NCBI GenBank assembly: GCA_030913385.1
Contig: CP133159.1
Span: 4,877,001 to 4,941,000 of the forward strand
From: Cytophagaceae bacterium ABcell3
GTDB lineage: Bacteria; Bacteroidota; Bacteroidia; Cytophagales; Cytophagaceae
DNA length: 64,000 nt
Direction: 5' to 3'
In this document: positions 63,227-64,000 of the stretch, piece by piece
Layout of the letters: every line of letters begins with the position of its first letter
How positions within the stretch are numbered: position 1 is the stretch's first letter
Notes under the pieces: model-generated
Seen by the model: only the letters and a program-made list of their open reading frames with translations
Databases searched by the model: none
What the model was told of the DNA's origin: nothing
Program-made: the position numbers and the translations under genes

Positions 63227-64000
63227 CTACAGCCCCGCATAGTCAGATAAATAACTAAATCCAGGGGTAAGTTTCCCATGATCAGCAATGGTACCACGTG
63301 CGATAGTCTGATCTTTGTCTTCACCTAGCAATAAAGGAAGTACATTATTTATCAATTGATTACCAAACTCTTTTGAGGCATCTCTGGGAAGTTCTCCTGG
63401 CAGGTTGTCAACCGCCATGACAGTTACATTATTATCATCAGAAAACGGTGCCTCCATCAAACCTGTCTCAGGGTTATAGTCATAGGCAGGCTCGAGAATC
63501 GAGCACGACTTAATTGTAGAAGGTATAGAACCATCAATATCGCAAGTTATATCGGCTATAACTTTAATACGAAAACCAGGATCCTTCATATCTTCCTTTG
63601 TAAACAAAACAGGCGCAGCGGGATCCCAATATGCACCTGCAATTAACATATCTGTTTTATCTAAAAACTTCTTGAAAGAGGACTGGTAGTTTTGAGGGTG
63701 TTGATGAAAGTCTTTACGGTCAAAAGGTTTACCGTCCTTTTTTTCATAGTAATCAGCCGAACTCAACTGAACGTAAACGGCTTCGTCAAACTCTTTTTCA
63801 AGATATTCTTGAACCGAAACTTTACGAATGTTCAGAGCGCTCAACACTTCCTCCGATCCTTTGGAAACTCTGCCAGAACCAGTCAAAATAATTTTTATAG
63901 GTGGCAGTTTTATTTTTTCCATTTCTTCATAAAGCTCTGCCAACTCGCCACATTGAAAAGCCCTGTCAAGATCAAAAAGTTGAAACCTTTTGCCATAAAG
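63227..64000 (-). CDS. NAD(P)-dependent oxidoreductase, saccharopine/alanine dehydrogenase-like (partial)
   Basis: The frame runs to the window edge without a start, so the N-terminal part lies beyond position 64000. The visible ~257 residues include the Rossmann-type loop IILTGSGRVSKGSEEVL, the DKTDMLIAGAYWDPAAPVLF region, KVIADITCDIDGSIPSTIKS and a C-terminal VMAVDNLPGELPRDASKEFG. These match the NAD-binding half of saccharopine dehydrogenase / alanine dehydrogenase-type enzymes seen in Bacteroidota. A start at 63943 (TTG) would cut the domain, so it is rejected. The substrate is not determined; lysine metabolism is a possibility. Confidence 0.78.
   Translation of the reverse strand, partial: LYGKRFQLFDLDRAFQCGELAELYEEMEKIKLPPIKIILTGSGRVSKGSEEVLSALNIRKVSVQEYLEKEFDEAVYVQLSSADYYEKKDGKPFDRKDFHQHPQNYQSSFKKFLDKTDMLIAGAYWDPAAPVLFTKEDMKDPGFRIKVIADITCDIDGSIPSTIKSCSILEPAYDYNPETGLMEAPFSDDNNVTVMAVDNLPGELPRDASKEFGNQLINNVLPLLLGEDKDQTIARGTIADHGKLTPGFSYLSDYAGL

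Overview
The window is AT-rich chromosomal DNA from a member of the Bacteroidota, most likely a gliding or adhesive Cytophagales-type bacterium. The evidence is two secreted proteins with type IX secretion system (T9SS) C-terminal signals (one type B 'CHU_C', one type A), a RemB/Wzi-like outer-membrane protein, several SCxx-type lipoproteins, weak or absent Shine-Dalgarno sites with some TTG starts, and a core gene set typical of that phylum. Coding density is high. I found no rRNA, tRNA, CRISPR array, insertion sequence or prophage. Only one gap exceeds 300 bases (56167-56484).

Layout. 0.1-7.3 kb: an FMN reductase, then a 2130-residue secreted beta-helix/Ig-like adhesin on the minus strand. 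7.5-9.8 kb: an ABC-2 exporter pair. 9.8-11.4 kb: an ECF sigma factor, zinc-finger anti-sigma factor and guanylate kinase operon (minus). 11.5-13.8 kb: O-antigen ligase and glycosyltransferase. 13.8-16 kb: adenosylhomocysteinase and biotin ligase. 16-22.8 kb (plus): rsfS, ftsH, LUD protein, lpxH, a secreted protein, a YihY protein and two acidic lipoproteins. 22.9-26.4 kb: a divergent kinase-fold protein, a helix-hairpin-helix protein and a T9SS type A protein. 26.4-32.5 kb: envelope genes (MsbA-like ABC, Wzi/RemB, polysaccharide deacetylase, FemAB-like). 32.5-38 kb: upp, ridA, gltX, PAP2 and ArnT-like genes. 38.1-45.6 kb: otsB, a five-PAS histidine kinase, lutB and an M28 peptidase. 45.7-52.6 kb: dnaK, lipoproteins, an FKBP, PBP1A and a response regulator. 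53.2-56.2 kb: a small accessory defence-like block consisting of a TIR-like protein, a PD-(D/E)XK-like restriction enzyme and a DNA methyltransferase with a MerR-type HTH. 57.3-63.1 kb: the 2-oxoglutarate dehydrogenase operon sucA-sucB-lpd (minus). The window ends inside an oxidoreductase gene.

How it fits together. Most of the window is housekeeping and envelope biology: lipid A and O-antigen synthesis, polysaccharide modification, lipoproteins, peptidoglycan, and T9SS cargo. The most unusual parts are: the defence-like block, whose TIR-like protein has glutamine at the expected catalytic glutamate; a gene of unknown family with an aminoglycoside-phosphotransferase-like catalytic loop coupled to a ComEA-like gene; a dispersed intergenic repeat present three times, each beside a terminator; and regulatory inverted repeats before dnaK and around the sigma/anti-sigma genes. 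No completely new multi-gene system is proven by the sequence alone.
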